This document shows, one piece after another, positions 16,574 to 24,913 of a stretch of DNA of 31,748 bases; within the stretch, counting starts at the first letter, position 1, and each line of letters starts with the position of its first letter. The position numbers were made by a program, and so were the translations under genes. The stretch is from SCGC-AAA076-P13 sp965656035 (GTDB lineage: Bacteria; Pseudomonadota; Gammaproteobacteria; Magnimaribacterales; D2472): the NCBI GenBank assembly GCA_965656035.1, contig CBFHIO010000008.1, positions 1 to 31,748 of the forward strand. Direction: 5' to 3'. The notes under the pieces were generated by a model. It ran no database searches and was not told the origin of the DNA. It saw only the letters and a list, made by a program, of their open reading frames with translations.

Positions 16574-17427
16574 TGAATGCATTAGTTAATTTGTTAATAT
16601 CATTAGTTGTATTTTTTCTAGCGATTTCAATTGCTGCAGCAACCGGAATAGATAATGTATTGAGGGTTGTAGTTTTAGCATTTTTAATTCAGTGGATTGC
16701 ATTTATTCCTGCGTATGTTTTCCAGACAGAAAAATTTTATGATCTTACTGGAAGCCTTACTTATCTTTCAGTGGTTTGGTATTCCCTTGCATTAGCATCT
16801 GATGGTTTTTTAATGATAAATGCTGCAAGTGCTAGTATTGTTGTTCTAATTTCTTTATGGGCAATAAGACTGGGTAGTTTTTTGTTTATGCGAATACACA
16901 AGGACGGTGAAGATAAAAGATTTAGGACCATAAAGCCCTCGCCAACTCAATTTTTTATGACATGGACATTACAAGGACTATGGGTTTCTCTATGTTCGAT
17001 GTGCGCTTTAACAGCAATTTCATCAGATAGCGGGGTGGTCGTTGATGCATTTTTCTATATTGGGTTAAGTTTATTTCTTATTGGTTTTAGCACCGAGGTT
17101 GTTGCAGATAACCAAAAATCTAAATTTAGGTCTGTGCCTGAAAATAAAAATAAATTTATTACTTCAGGGCTGTGGGCTAAATCAAGACACCCAAACTATT
17201 TTGGAGAAATTGTTCTTTGGGCCGGCATTGCTGTTATGTCATTTTCATCATTAGAGGGTTGGCAATATTTAACTCTAATATCACCAATTTTCACATATAT
17301 TTTGCTTGTTTACGTAAGCGGGGTAAGGATGCTTGAAGCACGGTCTGACAAAAAATGGGGTGATAACGAAGATTATAAAAAATACAAGTCTCGAACACCG
17401 GTATTATGGCCATCAATAAATAATTAA
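16573..17427 (+). CDS. DUF1295 / steroid 5-alpha-reductase-like membrane protein
   Basis: This polytopic protein of 284 residues, with about seven hydrophobic segments, belongs to the DUF1295 family, distantly related to steroid 5-alpha reductases and isoprenylcysteine methyltransferases. The C-terminal signature includes LWAKSRHPNYFGEIVLWAG and ends with SGVRMLEARSDKKWGDNEDYKKYKSRTP, matching the family's NADPH-binding half. Its true substrate is unknown in bacteria. The start overlaps the M2 peptidase stop by one base, so the two are co-translated; a functional link is not obvious. Confidence 0.88.
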   Translation: MNALVNLLISLVVFFLAISIAAATGIDNVLRVVVLAFLIQWIAFIPAYVFQTEKFYDLTGSLTYLSVVWYSLALASDGFLMINAASASIVVLISLWAIRLGSFLFMRIHKDGEDKRFRTIKPSPTQFFMTWTLQGLWVSLCSMCALTAISSDSGVVVDAFFYIGLSLFLIGFSTEVVADNQKSKFRSVPENKNKFITSGLWAKSRHPNYFGEIVLWAGIAVMSFSSLEGWQYLTLISPIFTYILLVYVSGVRMLEARSDKKWGDNEDYKKYKSRTPVLWPSINN

Positions 17428-17443
17428 AACTTTGCAAAAGTTT
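17427..17443. repeat. Short inverted repeat after the DUF1295 gene
   Basis: AAACTTT-GCA-AAAGTTT forms perfect 7-bp arms with a 3-nt centre, beginning at the last base of the DUF1295 stop codon and lying 76 bp before the DUF3450 start. It has only one G-C pair per stem, and no T-tract follows, so it is a poor intrinsic terminator; it could be an operator or chance in AT-rich DNA. Confidence 0.35.
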
Positions 17444-17518
17444 CACATAGAACTTAAGAAAAAAGTTTTAATATTTGTGCATGACTGGTAATATGAAAAA
17501 ACTTTTAGGGAGATATTT

Positions 17519-18268
17519 ATGAAAAATAAACTAAACATAGCTCAGCTATGCATGATCATCTCAATTTCTGGAATGCTTATGTCATCTGACATGGAAAGTG
17601 TTCTTGAGGTTGGAAGAGATAATCAAATGCTATCAGCAAAATCTCAGGATAGGATTGATACAACTGAAAGACAAACAGACAAGATTGTCAATGAATATAA
17701 AGCTGTTTCAAAACAGGTAGAAGGCTTAAAACTCTATAATGAACAAAAAAGAATTCAAATTGCTGCTCAACTAGAGTTAATGGATAAGCTTGATGATCAA
17801 CTAGTTCAAGTTGTAGTTGTGCAAAGACAAATACCACCTTTAGCACAAAGAATGCTTGAAAGTTTAGAATCTTTTATCGCTCTTGATACTCCCTTCAGGA
17901 TCGAAGAAAGACAAAACAGAATCGATCTAGTTAGAGCATCTTTAGCCAAACCCAAAGTTACAGCTTCTGAGCAAGTTAGACAGGTCTTAGAGGCTTACAA
18001 CATTGAGGCTGAATACGGTAGAAAAATCGATACTTATGAGAGTTCACTTGAGGACGGTACTGTTGTAAACATTCTTGTTATTGGAAGAGTTGGCATGTTT
18101 TATCAAACAAAAGACGAGCAATCTAGTGGTAGATGGAATAACGAAACAGGTTCATGGGACGAACTGCCTGGTTCTTACAGAAAACCAATCAGAGACGGCA
18201 TCAGAATGGCTAAAAAATTAGCTCCAACAGATATGTTAATGATGCCTATTGTTAAAGGAGAAGTGTAA
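17519..18268 (+). CDS. DUF3450 family periplasmic protein of a TonB2-type system
   Basis: DUF3450 proteins are encoded at the head of TonB2-type clusters in Vibrio and related bacteria; they are predicted periplasmic coiled-coil proteins with no defined activity. The 249-residue protein has a hydrophobic N-terminus suggesting export (segment 7-22), a long Gln/Lys/Glu-rich coiled coil at about 35-95, and the family core IPPLAQRMLESLESFIALD then PFRIEERQNRI. An AGGGAG six nt before the ATG is a strong Shine-Dalgarno and marks the probable start of the operon. Its stop overlaps the next start by one base. The likely role is in assembling or coupling the energising complex. Confidence 0.88.
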   Translation: MKNKLNIAQLCMIISISGMLMSSDMESVLEVGRDNQMLSAKSQDRIDTTERQTDKIVNEYKAVSKQVEGLKLYNEQKRIQIAAQLELMDKLDDQLVQVVVVQRQIPPLAQRMLESLESFIALDTPFRIEERQNRIDLVRASLAKPKVTASEQVRQVLEAYNIEAEYGRKIDTYESSLEDGTVVNILVIGRVGMFYQTKDEQSSGRWNNETGSWDELPGSYRKPIRDGIRMAKKLAPTDMLMMPIVKGEV

Positions 18269-19650
18269 TGAAAAAGCTTTATGTATTTCCAGCATTATTA
18301 ATGCTATTTAGTGGTTTCGCATTTTCTCAAGAAGCTTCTGAAGAGGTGGTTGAGGTATCAACAGTTGAAGCTTTATTAGCGCTAGTTAAAGAAGGCAAAA
18401 CTCAAGAGCAAGCTGCAAACTCACAGAGAGAAGCAGAGTTTATGTCCAATAAAAATAAACAAGCCTCTATTTTAGCAGCTGAAAAAAGAGAGTTAGCAAG
18501 ACAGGAAAAAATTGCTGATACGCTTGAGATTGAATATAAAAAGAACGAAGAGATTTTAAGAGTTAAAGAAGAAGCTTATCAAAAAGAGTTGGGTTCATTG
18601 GTAGAGCTATTCGGACATCTTCAAAGCTCAGCCGGAGAAGCGGCCGTTCAATTTTCAGGTTCATTGACTGGAGCTGAATATGGACAAGATAGAGTTAAAT
18701 TCTTAAATGAATTAACAGGTAAAATGTCGGAAACAACCGAGCTTCCAACTATCAGAGAAATTGAAGGATTGTGGTATGAACTTCAAAGAGAAATGGTGGC
18801 TAGTGGTCAAGTTGTATCTTTTACAACCAATGTTATAGACGTAGATGGTGAGACTTCTGAATGTAATGTAACCAGAGTTGGTCTTTTCAATGCTGTGTGT
18901 GACGGTAAATATTTAGAATATGCAACTTCCAAGGGGCAGTATGCTTTCTTACCTAGACAGCCTGCTGGCAGATATACTAAAACTGCAAGTAAAATTGGTG
19001 ATGCAGAAGTTGGTGAGCAGGTAAAATTTGGTGTAGACCCAACAGGTCCTACCGGCGGCAGCTTGCTTGCAAATTTAATACAAACTCCTTCATTAATGGA
19101 AAGAGCTCAGCAGGGTAGAGAAGTTGGTTATGCAATTATTGCTGTTGGTGTTATTGCTGTTTTATTTGCGTTCTATAAATTATATAGCTTATACATGATT
19201 GGAACTGCAGTAAGAAAACAAGCTGGCCAAGATGCTGCTGATTCAGCAAACCCACTTGGACGTGTCTTGAAAGTTGGAAAAGATAATTTTGATAAAGACA
19301 TTGACACATTAGAGTTAAAACTCGCAGAGGCTATAATGGCTGAAAGACCAGCTATAGAACAAGGCATTGGGTTTATAAAGATCATTTCAGTTATTGCACC
19401 ACTAGCAGGTCTTCTAGGAACTGTTACAGGTATGATTGTGACTTTCCAAATGATTACCTTGTATGGAACAGGTGATCCTAAGCTCATGGCTGGAGGTATT
19501 TCACAAGCCCTAGTGACTACAGTGCTTGGTTTGTTAGTAGCCATTCCAACAAGTTTACTTCATTCTTTTACACAATCTTCAGCTAGAGGAATTATAAGTA
19601 TTCTTGAAGAACAGAGTACTGGAATTCTTGCTGAAAAAGCAGAGAAGTAG
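18268..19650 (+). CDS. TtpC-like MotA/TolQ/ExbB proton channel protein with long periplasmic N-terminal domain
   Basis: This protein matches the plan of Vibrio TtpC, the extra component needed by TonB2 systems: a signal peptide (1-20, FAFS before QEAS), a periplasmic coiled coil (about 40-110), a periplasmic globular region to about 280 with two cysteines (C199, C211), a membrane helix at 286-309, and a TolQ/ExbB-type domain with helices near 370-397 and 410-435. The segment APLAGLLGTVTGMIVTFQ is the conserved ExbB/TolQ signature. Length 460 equals the Vibrio class. AAAGGAG lies 7 nt before the ATG. It would join ExbB, ExbD and TonB in passing proton-motive force to outer-membrane receptors. 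Confidence 0.9.
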   Translation: MKKLYVFPALLMLFSGFAFSQEASEEVVEVSTVEALLALVKEGKTQEQAANSQREAEFMSNKNKQASILAAEKRELARQEKIADTLEIEYKKNEEILRVKEEAYQKELGSLVELFGHLQSSAGEAAVQFSGSLTGAEYGQDRVKFLNELTGKMSETTELPTIREIEGLWYELQREMVASGQVVSFTTNVIDVDGETSECNVTRVGLFNAVCDGKYLEYATSKGQYAFLPRQPAGRYTKTASKIGDAEVGEQVKFGVDPTGPTGGSLLANLIQTPSLMERAQQGREVGYAIIAVGVIAVLFAFYKLYSLYMIGTAVRKQAGQDAADSANPLGRVLKVGKDNFDKDIDTLELKLAEAIMAERPAIEQGIGFIKIISVIAPLAGLLGTVTGMIVTFQMITLYGTGDPKLMAGGISQALVTTVLGLLVAIPTSLLHSFTQSSARGIISILEEQSTGILAEKAEK

Positions 19651-19660
19651 GTAATAGTTT

Positions 19661-20194
19661 ATGCTATTTGCAATCACAGAAGCCCTGTCCTCCATTAGAG
19701 ACTTTATGGAGCAGGGTGGTAATGTGCTTTGGCTAATAGCAATTCTTGTATTTTTTATGTGGGGAATGATTTTTGAGAGAATATGGTATCTTTCCCATGC
19801 GCATCAAGAGTACGTTTTAAATCTTGCTGAAAAATGGAATTCTAGAAAAGATAAGAAATCTTGGTATGCACTTCAAATTAGAGAAAAGATGATGTCTCAA
19901 GCCAAAATGGAGATCAACAAGAATATTAGTATTATACAAACATGCATTGTACTAGCTCCATTATTAGGTTTGTTAGGTACTGTGACTGGAATGATTGAAG
20001 TTTTTCAAGTTATGGCTTTTAACGGTGGTGGAGATGCTAGGGCCATGGCTGGTGGAGTTTCTAAAGCTACACTTCCAACTATGGCTGGCATGGTTACTGC
20101 TTTATCTGGCTCGTTTGCAGCAATTTATTTAACTAGCACTAGTAAAAGACATGAAGCTGAACTTAACGATATTATTAAAAGAGAAATAGATTAG
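19661..20194 (+). CDS. exbB: ExbB-family proton channel subunit (TonB2 type)
   Basis: ExbB forms the pentameric inner-membrane channel that, with ExbD, uses the proton gradient to drive TonB. This 177-residue short form has three helices, at about 20-40, 90-115 and 135-160, with the signature APLLGLLGTVTGMIEVFQ repeated from its larger neighbour and MAGGVSKATLPTMAGMVTAL before the last helix. Short ExbB2-type proteins are characteristic of TonB2 clusters. It begins 10 nt after the TtpC-like stop; the nearby GTAGG is only a weak ribosome site. Confidence 0.94.
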   Translation: MLFAITEALSSIRDFMEQGGNVLWLIAILVFFMWGMIFERIWYLSHAHQEYVLNLAEKWNSRKDKKSWYALQIREKMMSQAKMEINKNISIIQTCIVLAPLLGLLGTVTGMIEVFQVMAFNGGGDARAMAGGVSKATLPTMAGMVTALSGSFAAIYLTSTSKRHEAELNDIIKREID

Positions 20195-20206
20195 TAGAGG
20201 GTTATT

Positions 20207-20617
20207 ATGAGAAGAAATGCAATAACAAGCGCAGTTCAAGAAGAAAATGATGAAATTAATTTAACACCAATGCTTGATGTGGTTTTCATCATGCTAATTT
20301 TCTTTATTGTTACAGCTAATTTTATAAAAGAGCCTGGGCTTGAAATTAACAGACCTGACTCTGATACTGCTGAAACTCAAGAGAACGCAGCTATACTAAT
20401 TGCTGTTGGTCCTACTGGAGAGGTATGGATGGACGGGAGAAGAATTGATGTCAGACAGGTAAAGGCAAACGTAGTGAAGCTATTAGCAGACAATCCTCAA
20501 GGCTCGGTTGTTATTCAGGCAGATGAAAAAGCAATGGCTGACACCATCATTCAAGTTATGGATGGGGCAAGAGAAGCTGGGGTGAGTGCAATATCATTAG
20601 CGTCTGAACCAAAATAA
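20207..20617 (+). CDS. exbD: ExbD/TolR-family transporter subunit
   Basis: ExbD is the single-helix partner of ExbB, with a proton-carrying aspartate in its helix. Here that residue is D24 in NLTPMLDVVFIMLIFF, the hallmark of the family, followed by a periplasmic domain (VEVWMDGRRIDVR-type segment, then GSVVIQADEKA). The length of 136 is normal. GAGGG lies 5 nt before the ATG. It is encoded 12 nt after exbB and 6 nt before tonB, so the stoichiometric complex is made from one message. Confidence 0.95.
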   Translation: MRRNAITSAVQEENDEINLTPMLDVVFIMLIFFIVTANFIKEPGLEINRPDSDTAETQENAAILIAVGPTGEVWMDGRRIDVRQVKANVVKLLADNPQGSVVIQADEKAMADTIIQVMDGAREAGVSAISLASEPK

Positions 20618-20623
20618 TTTGAA

Positions 20624-21322
20624 ATGGATCAATTTACAAAAGTTATAAATTCTTTATTTAAGCCTTTCATATCTTTATATAATAAAGCTTTTGATGCTAA
20701 TAAGTATGTAGCTGGTATTGGGCTATCAGTTCTTATAACAACAGCATTATTTTTTGTGATGGTGGTACTAATTTCACTAGGAGATAGTGGAATGAAAGAG
20801 GATACATCTGTTAAGTTAGCTGATGTAGTGATGCCTGAAAGACAAATTGAAACATTCACAACAGAGGTAGAAAAACCTGATAAGCCTGAAGAGCAACCTG
20901 AAGATATTGCTCAGCCTGAATTAGATCTCCAGCCTTTAACTGGTTTAGATGTTTCTATTGCTAAACCAAAAGCAAACTTTAAAGCTGGTGGATCTTTTTT
21001 CAGAGATGGGGAGTATATTCCCTTATTTAAGGTGCAGCCAATTTATCCTCGAAGAGCACAAGAAAGAGGAACAGAAGGGTTTGCAATAGTTTCATTTACT
21101 ATTACTGAATCAGGTACCGTTGAAAATGCTACAGCACTAGAGGGATATTGTGGAGATCCTCAAGGGCCTGAAGAAGAAATGAGGCCATGCACTTTATTTA
21201 ATAGCGCATCTGCAAGAGCTGCTTTGAAATTGAAATACAAGCCTAAAATTGTTGATGGCAAGGCAACGTCTGTTGAGGGCGTGCTTCATAGATTTACGTT
21301 TATAATGGCAGATGATGAATAA
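20624..21322 (+). CDS. tonB: TonB energy transducer (TonB2 type) with cysteine-bracketed insertion
   Basis: TonB spans the periplasm and pulls on TonB boxes of outer-membrane receptors. This 232-residue protein has an N-terminal cytoplasmic tail of about 28 residues, a membrane helix (29-52), a short Pro/Glu-rich linker (about 80-105), and a C-terminal TonB domain from PIYPRRAQERGTEG (139-152) to KYKPKIVDGK (204-213). Between the central strand and the helix there is an insertion with C176 and C189 (EGYCGDPQGP, then MRPCTLFN) not found in E. coli TonB; the pair could form a disulfide. The linker is short compared with E. coli TonB. It overlaps the TPR gene start by 11 bp. Confidence 0.93.
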   Translation: MDQFTKVINSLFKPFISLYNKAFDANKYVAGIGLSVLITTALFFVMVVLISLGDSGMKEDTSVKLADVVMPERQIETFTTEVEKPDKPEEQPEDIAQPELDLQPLTGLDVSIAKPKANFKAGGSFFRDGEYIPLFKVQPIYPRRAQERGTEGFAIVSFTITESGTVENATALEGYCGDPQGPEEEMRPCTLFNSASARAALKLKYKPKIVDGKATSVEGVLHRFTFIMADDE

Positions 21323-22751
21323 ATTTATATTTAAACACAAGTTAGTATATGCAATGGTCTTGCTGGCCCTTGCATTTTCATACCCCACAACACTAATTGA
21401 AGCTCAATCAAGTGATAAACCAAAAACACAATATAAAAAAGCAAGAGCATTACAAAACACAACCGCTAAAAAAATGGCAAAGGTATATGAAGCTCTTGAA
21501 ATTGTTAATGAAAAGGGTGAGCCAGCCCCAGACATGGAAACTGTTGTTGAAATCTTAACAGAACTCAGGAATGATCAAGAAAATCTTAAGAGTTATGACA
21601 GATCTGTGATGTGGAATTCTTGGGGTTATGTTTACTTTTCTGATGGCAAATATAAGCAAGCAATGCAGGCGTATGAAAATGTAATTAATGAACCAGAGGT
21701 AACTTTGCCAATAAGGAACGCAGCGCTTTTTACTCTAGCGCAGTTAAATCTGGTTCAAGAAAATTATGCAAAAGGAATTGAGTTAATCCTTCAGTGGATG
21801 GATCAGGTTGAAACCGTAACTGCTCAATCATGGTCTCTATTAGGTCAAGCGTATTTTCAACAAGGTGATTTTAGAAAAGCTATGTCTTCAATGGAGACAG
21901 CTATTTCAATGTCAGAGGAAGAGGGTTATAAGCCAAAAGAAAATTGGTATGTTTTACTTGCTGCATGTATTAGTGAGCTTAAAGTAGAGATTGGAGAAAA
22001 GAAAGCTCTTCTTCAGCAGCTTGATATATATGAAATCCTCGTAAATCTTTATCCAAAAAAACTTTATTTCATCCAGCTGGGTGGTACTTATGGTCAATTA
22101 GGTAGAGAAAAAGATTATATGATCACATTGAAAGCTGCCCATGCAAAAGATTTATTAGATAAAGAATCAGAATATTTAGCCTTGGCTCAGTTACTTCTAC
22201 TTAATCAGAATCCATATTGGGCGGCACAGGTTTTGGTTTCTGGACAGAAGAAAATTACCACATACACAGAAACAGTCAAAGACAAAGTAACTGGAGAAGA
22301 AGTAAAGGTTGAAAAGAAAGGTCCTGTAGTAAGAGATAATGAAAAGAATCTCAAGCTCCTTGCTGACTCTTGGAGAATGGCTCAAGAAATAGATAAGGCT
22401 ATACCTGTTTTAGAACAAGCTGCTAAATTATCCAAAGATGGTAAATCATATGTGCTTTTAGGAAATTTATATCTTGCTGAAGATAAGCTTGAAAAGGCAG
22501 TTGATTCAATTAAAAAAGGTTTAAAGAAAGGTAAAATAGATAAGATTTCTCAAGTTCACCTAACACTTGGCCAAGCTTATTTTGAACTACAAAAATTTGA
22601 GGATGCAAAAAAAGAATTTAGAATTGCTGCTAAAGATAAAGACAAGAAAGTTAAAAGCACAGCCAATAATTGGATTAAGTATACTGAAAATGAAGAAATT
22701 CGAGTTAAGAATTTAGCATTAAGAAGAGACTATATTCAAAGTCAGTCATAA
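21312..22751 (+). CDS. Periplasmic TPR-repeat protein of the TonB2-type cluster
   Basis: This exported protein of 479 residues has a signal peptide (probable cut after A31, IEA before QSS) and many tetratricopeptide repeats, for example WSLLGQAYFQQGDFRKAMSSM, SYVLLGNLYLAEDKLEKAVDS and VHLTLGQAYFELQKFEDAKKE. TPR proteins close TonB2-type operons in Vibrio and many marine Gammaproteobacteria, where they are thought to act as a periplasmic scaffold; the exact partner is unknown. Its start lies 11 bp inside tonB, on one of two adjacent ATGs (21312, 21315). The 3' end overlaps folA on the other strand by 6 bp. Confidence 0.9.
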   Translation: MMNKFIFKHKLVYAMVLLALAFSYPTTLIEAQSSDKPKTQYKKARALQNTTAKKMAKVYEALEIVNEKGEPAPDMETVVEILTELRNDQENLKSYDRSVMWNSWGYVYFSDGKYKQAMQAYENVINEPEVTLPIRNAALFTLAQLNLVQENYAKGIELILQWMDQVETVTAQSWSLLGQAYFQQGDFRKAMSSMETAISMSEEEGYKPKENWYVLLAACISELKVEIGEKKALLQQLDIYEILVNLYPKKLYFIQLGGTYGQLGREKDYMITLKAAHAKDLLDKESEYLALAQLLLLNQNPYWAAQVLVSGQKKITTYTETVKDKVTGEEVKVEKKGPVVRDNEKNLKLLADSWRMAQEIDKAIPVLEQAAKLSKDGKSYVLLGNLYLAEDKLEKAVDSIKKGLKKGKIDKISQVHLTLGQAYFELQKFEDAKKEFRIAAKDKDKKVKSTANNWIKYTENEEIRVKNLALRRDYIQSQS

Positions 22752-23252
22752 TTTTTTGTATTCTTCTATTATAAAATCATAGTCGTTGTCTAAATTTTTA
22801 GTATAAGACTCAGACGAAATAAGATCCCAGTTCTTCATATCAATCTTTGGGTAATAAACATCTCCAGCAACACTACAATCTACCTTTGTAATAATTAATT
22901 TATTTAAAATGGGCAAAGTCTCTTCAAATAAATAACCACCACCGATAATTACTATCTCGTTTTCAATGCCCAAGTCCATGTTATGCTTTTCAGCGCTTAG
23001 CATAGCTTCTTCTAAATTATTGAAAACATGAACTCCATCAATTTCTTTAATGGTTCTGGATATTACGTAATTTACTCTATTAGGAAGAGGTCTTCCAATG
23101 GACTCATATGTCTTTCGACCCATTATAATTACTTTGTTAAGAGTATATTTCTTAAAATGGGCCAAATCATCTTTTAAATTCCAGGGTAAGTTATTATCAA
23201 CTCCGATTACGAGCTCTTTCGAAACTGCAACAAGATGAGAAATAACTGTCAT
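22746..23252 (-). CDS. folA: Dihydrofolate reductase
   Basis: FolA reduces dihydrofolate to tetrahydrofolate with NADPH, regenerating the cofactor spent by thymidylate synthase. Substrate-site residues are visible in NNLPWNLKDDLAHFK (W24 and D29, the latter the catalytic acid), and the NADPH motif in IIMGRKTYESIGRPLPNR, with a further IIGGGYLFEETL segment. Length 168 is close to E. coli's 159. It follows thyA by 3 nt, the classical folate-dTMP pairing, and is last in the rppH-TSUP-lgt-thyA-folA run. Confidence 0.97.
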   Translation of the reverse strand: MTVISHLVAVSKELVIGVDNNLPWNLKDDLAHFKKYTLNKVIIMGRKTYESIGRPLPNRVNYVISRTIKEIDGVHVFNNLEEAMLSAEKHNMDLGIENEIVIIGGGYLFEETLPILNKLIITKVDCSVAGDVYYPKIDMKNWDLISSESYTKNLDNDYDFIIEEYKKL

Positions 23253-23255
23253 TTT

Positions 23256-24119
23256 TTATACTGCCATTGTTGCTTTTATGGCTGGGTGATGTTCATAATT
23301 TTCAAGCTTAAAATCATCTATGGAGCAAGTAGATAAATCATCAAGAGAATTTAATGTTGGCAAAATTAATTTTGGTGGATTATATGGCTCTCTTTTTATT
23401 TGCTCCTTAACCTGCTCTACCGAGTTTAAATATATGTGCGCATCCCCAAAAGAATGAACAAATTTTTTGGGTTTTAGATTAAGAATTTCTGCAAAGATAC
23501 TTAATAAAAGTGAGTAACTTGCTATGTTAAATGGAACACCGAGAAACATGTCTGCGCTTCTTTGGTACATATGACAACTTATAGTTCCGTTGCTAATATA
23601 AAATTGAGACATAACGTGACAGGGAGGTAATGCCATTTTGTTAATTTTTCCAACATTCCATGCAGATAGAATATGCCTTCTGCTATCAGGATTATTTTTA
23701 AGATTATTGAGCAAATCTTTAATTTGATCAATACCATCCCAATCTCTCCATTGAACACCATATACTGGACCAAGCTCTTTTTTGAGCTCACTGTTTTCAT
23801 ATCCTAAATGTTTGCCCTGGTTGTCAGCATTATCTGTCCATATTGTTGAGTATTTGTCTAGATCAGTCAGCTCCTCTCTATTTTTACCAAACCTTATTTC
23901 AGCTAGCCTTCTTTCATCACTTGATCCTTCTAAAAACCATATAAGCTCTGATACCACTCCCTTCCAAGCAAGGGACTTTGTTGTTACTGCAGGAAAACCT
24001 TCTTCAAGGTCAAACGATAGTTGGTGACCAAAAGATGAAATGGTTCCTGTATTGGTTCTGTCATCTCTCTGTTCACCATTATCTAAAATATGTTGCAGCA
24101 GATCTAAGTAAGCCTTCAT
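23256..24119 (-). CDS. thyA: Thymidylate synthase
   Basis: ThyA methylates dUMP to dTMP using methylene-tetrahydrofolate. The catalytic cysteine is C167 in ALPPCHVMSQFY, with RRHILSAWNV before it and CHMYQRSADMFLGVPFN after it for dUMP and folate binding. An upstream in-frame start inside lgt is ignored; the ATG at 24119 overlaps the lgt stop in an ATGA, giving 287 residues. This is longer than E. coli ThyA (264), mainly through an insertion around residues 70-105 seen in a second subclass of bacterial ThyA. Confidence 0.97.
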   Translation of the reverse strand: MKAYLDLLQHILDNGEQRDDRTNTGTISSFGHQLSFDLEEGFPAVTTKSLAWKGVVSELIWFLEGSSDERRLAEIRFGKNREELTDLDKYSTIWTDNADNQGKHLGYENSELKKELGPVYGVQWRDWDGIDQIKDLLNNLKNNPDSRRHILSAWNVGKINKMALPPCHVMSQFYISNGTISCHMYQRSADMFLGVPFNIASYSLLLSIFAEILNLKPKKFVHSFGDAHIYLNSVEQVKEQIKREPYNPPKLILPTLNSLDDLSTCSIDDFKLENYEHHPAIKATMAV

Positions 24120-24913
24120 GCAGTTTTCCTTGAGTAAAATAGCATTATAAATCCAATTATTATCATCGGAACACAAAGAATTTGTCCCATGCTTAATGAG
24201 TCTAAAAATATATAACCTATATGAGAATCTGGCTGTCTATAGAACTCAATAAAAAATCGTATTGACCCATATAAAATTAAAAAGCTTGAACAGACTACGC
24301 CATGTATCTTTGTAATTTTATTTATCCAGTATAAAAGAATGAATAAAATTAATCCTTCACCAAGGCTTTCATATAGCTGTGATGGGTGTCTTAATAAGCC
24401 AAATGGATCTGTAGGAAAGATAAATCCCCAATCGCCATTTGTTTCTTTTCCGTACAGTTCACCGTTAAGAAAGTTACCAATTCTTACAAGGCCAAGACCT
24501 ATCGGCATTGCTAGAGCAGCTCCATCCATAAGCCTTAAGAACCGTAAGTTATTTTTTTTGGCAAAGATATAGAAACTTATCACCACACCTGCTAAACCCC
24601 CATGAAAACTTAAACCTCCTTGCCAAATGTAAAATAGTGACAGTGGATTAGTTATTAGTTGATCGGTTCCATAGAAGAGCATATAACCAACTCTTCCTCC
24701 ACACATAGCACCTAAAAATAATCCATAAAGGAAAACAAGGTCATTAACTTTTTCATGATTTAATCCAAGCTCAATCATTATCTGATTTGATTTTAAGTAA
24801 AGATATATAAAGACAGCAGACAACAACCATGTTGCTGCATAGTATTGAATTTTTAATGGACCAATTTCGACCAAAGAGGGATTATTAAAAAATTCTGATA
24901 ATTCTATAATCAT
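24116..24913 (-). CDS. lgt: Phosphatidylglycerol:prolipoprotein diacylglyceryl transferase
   Basis: Lgt adds diacylglycerol to the lipobox cysteine of prolipoproteins in the inner membrane, the first step of lipoprotein maturation. The catalytic-region histidine is H104 in GGLSFHGGLAG, and the family signature GLVRIGNFLNGELYG lies at 141-155. About seven hydrophobic segments are seen. I chose the ATG at 24913 over an upstream ATG in the TSUP end; it overlaps the TSUP stop in an ATGA and leaves 265 residues. The M2 peptidase in this window, with its lipobox, would be one of its substrates. Confidence 0.95.
   Translation of the reverse strand: MIIELSEFFNNPSLVEIGPLKIQYYAATWLLSAVFIYLYLKSNQIMIELGLNHEKVNDLVFLYGLFLGAMCGGRVGYMLFYGTDQLITNPLSLFYIWQGGLSFHGGLAGVVISFYIFAKKNNLRFLRLMDGAALAMPIGLGLVRIGNFLNGELYGKETNGDWGFIFPTDPFGLLRHPSQLYESLGEGLILFILLYWINKITKIHGVVCSSFLILYGSIRFFIEFYRQPDSHIGYIFLDSLSMGQILCVPMIIIGFIMLFYSRKTA

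Noticed and set aside
19173..19544. 123-residue minus-strand ORF antisense to the TtpC-like gene
   Set aside because: Lies over the conserved proton-channel domain; no family features.
24120..24176. N-terminal extension of thyA
   Set aside because: The extra residues overlap lgt coding sequence and are absent in the family; the ATG at 24119 fits.
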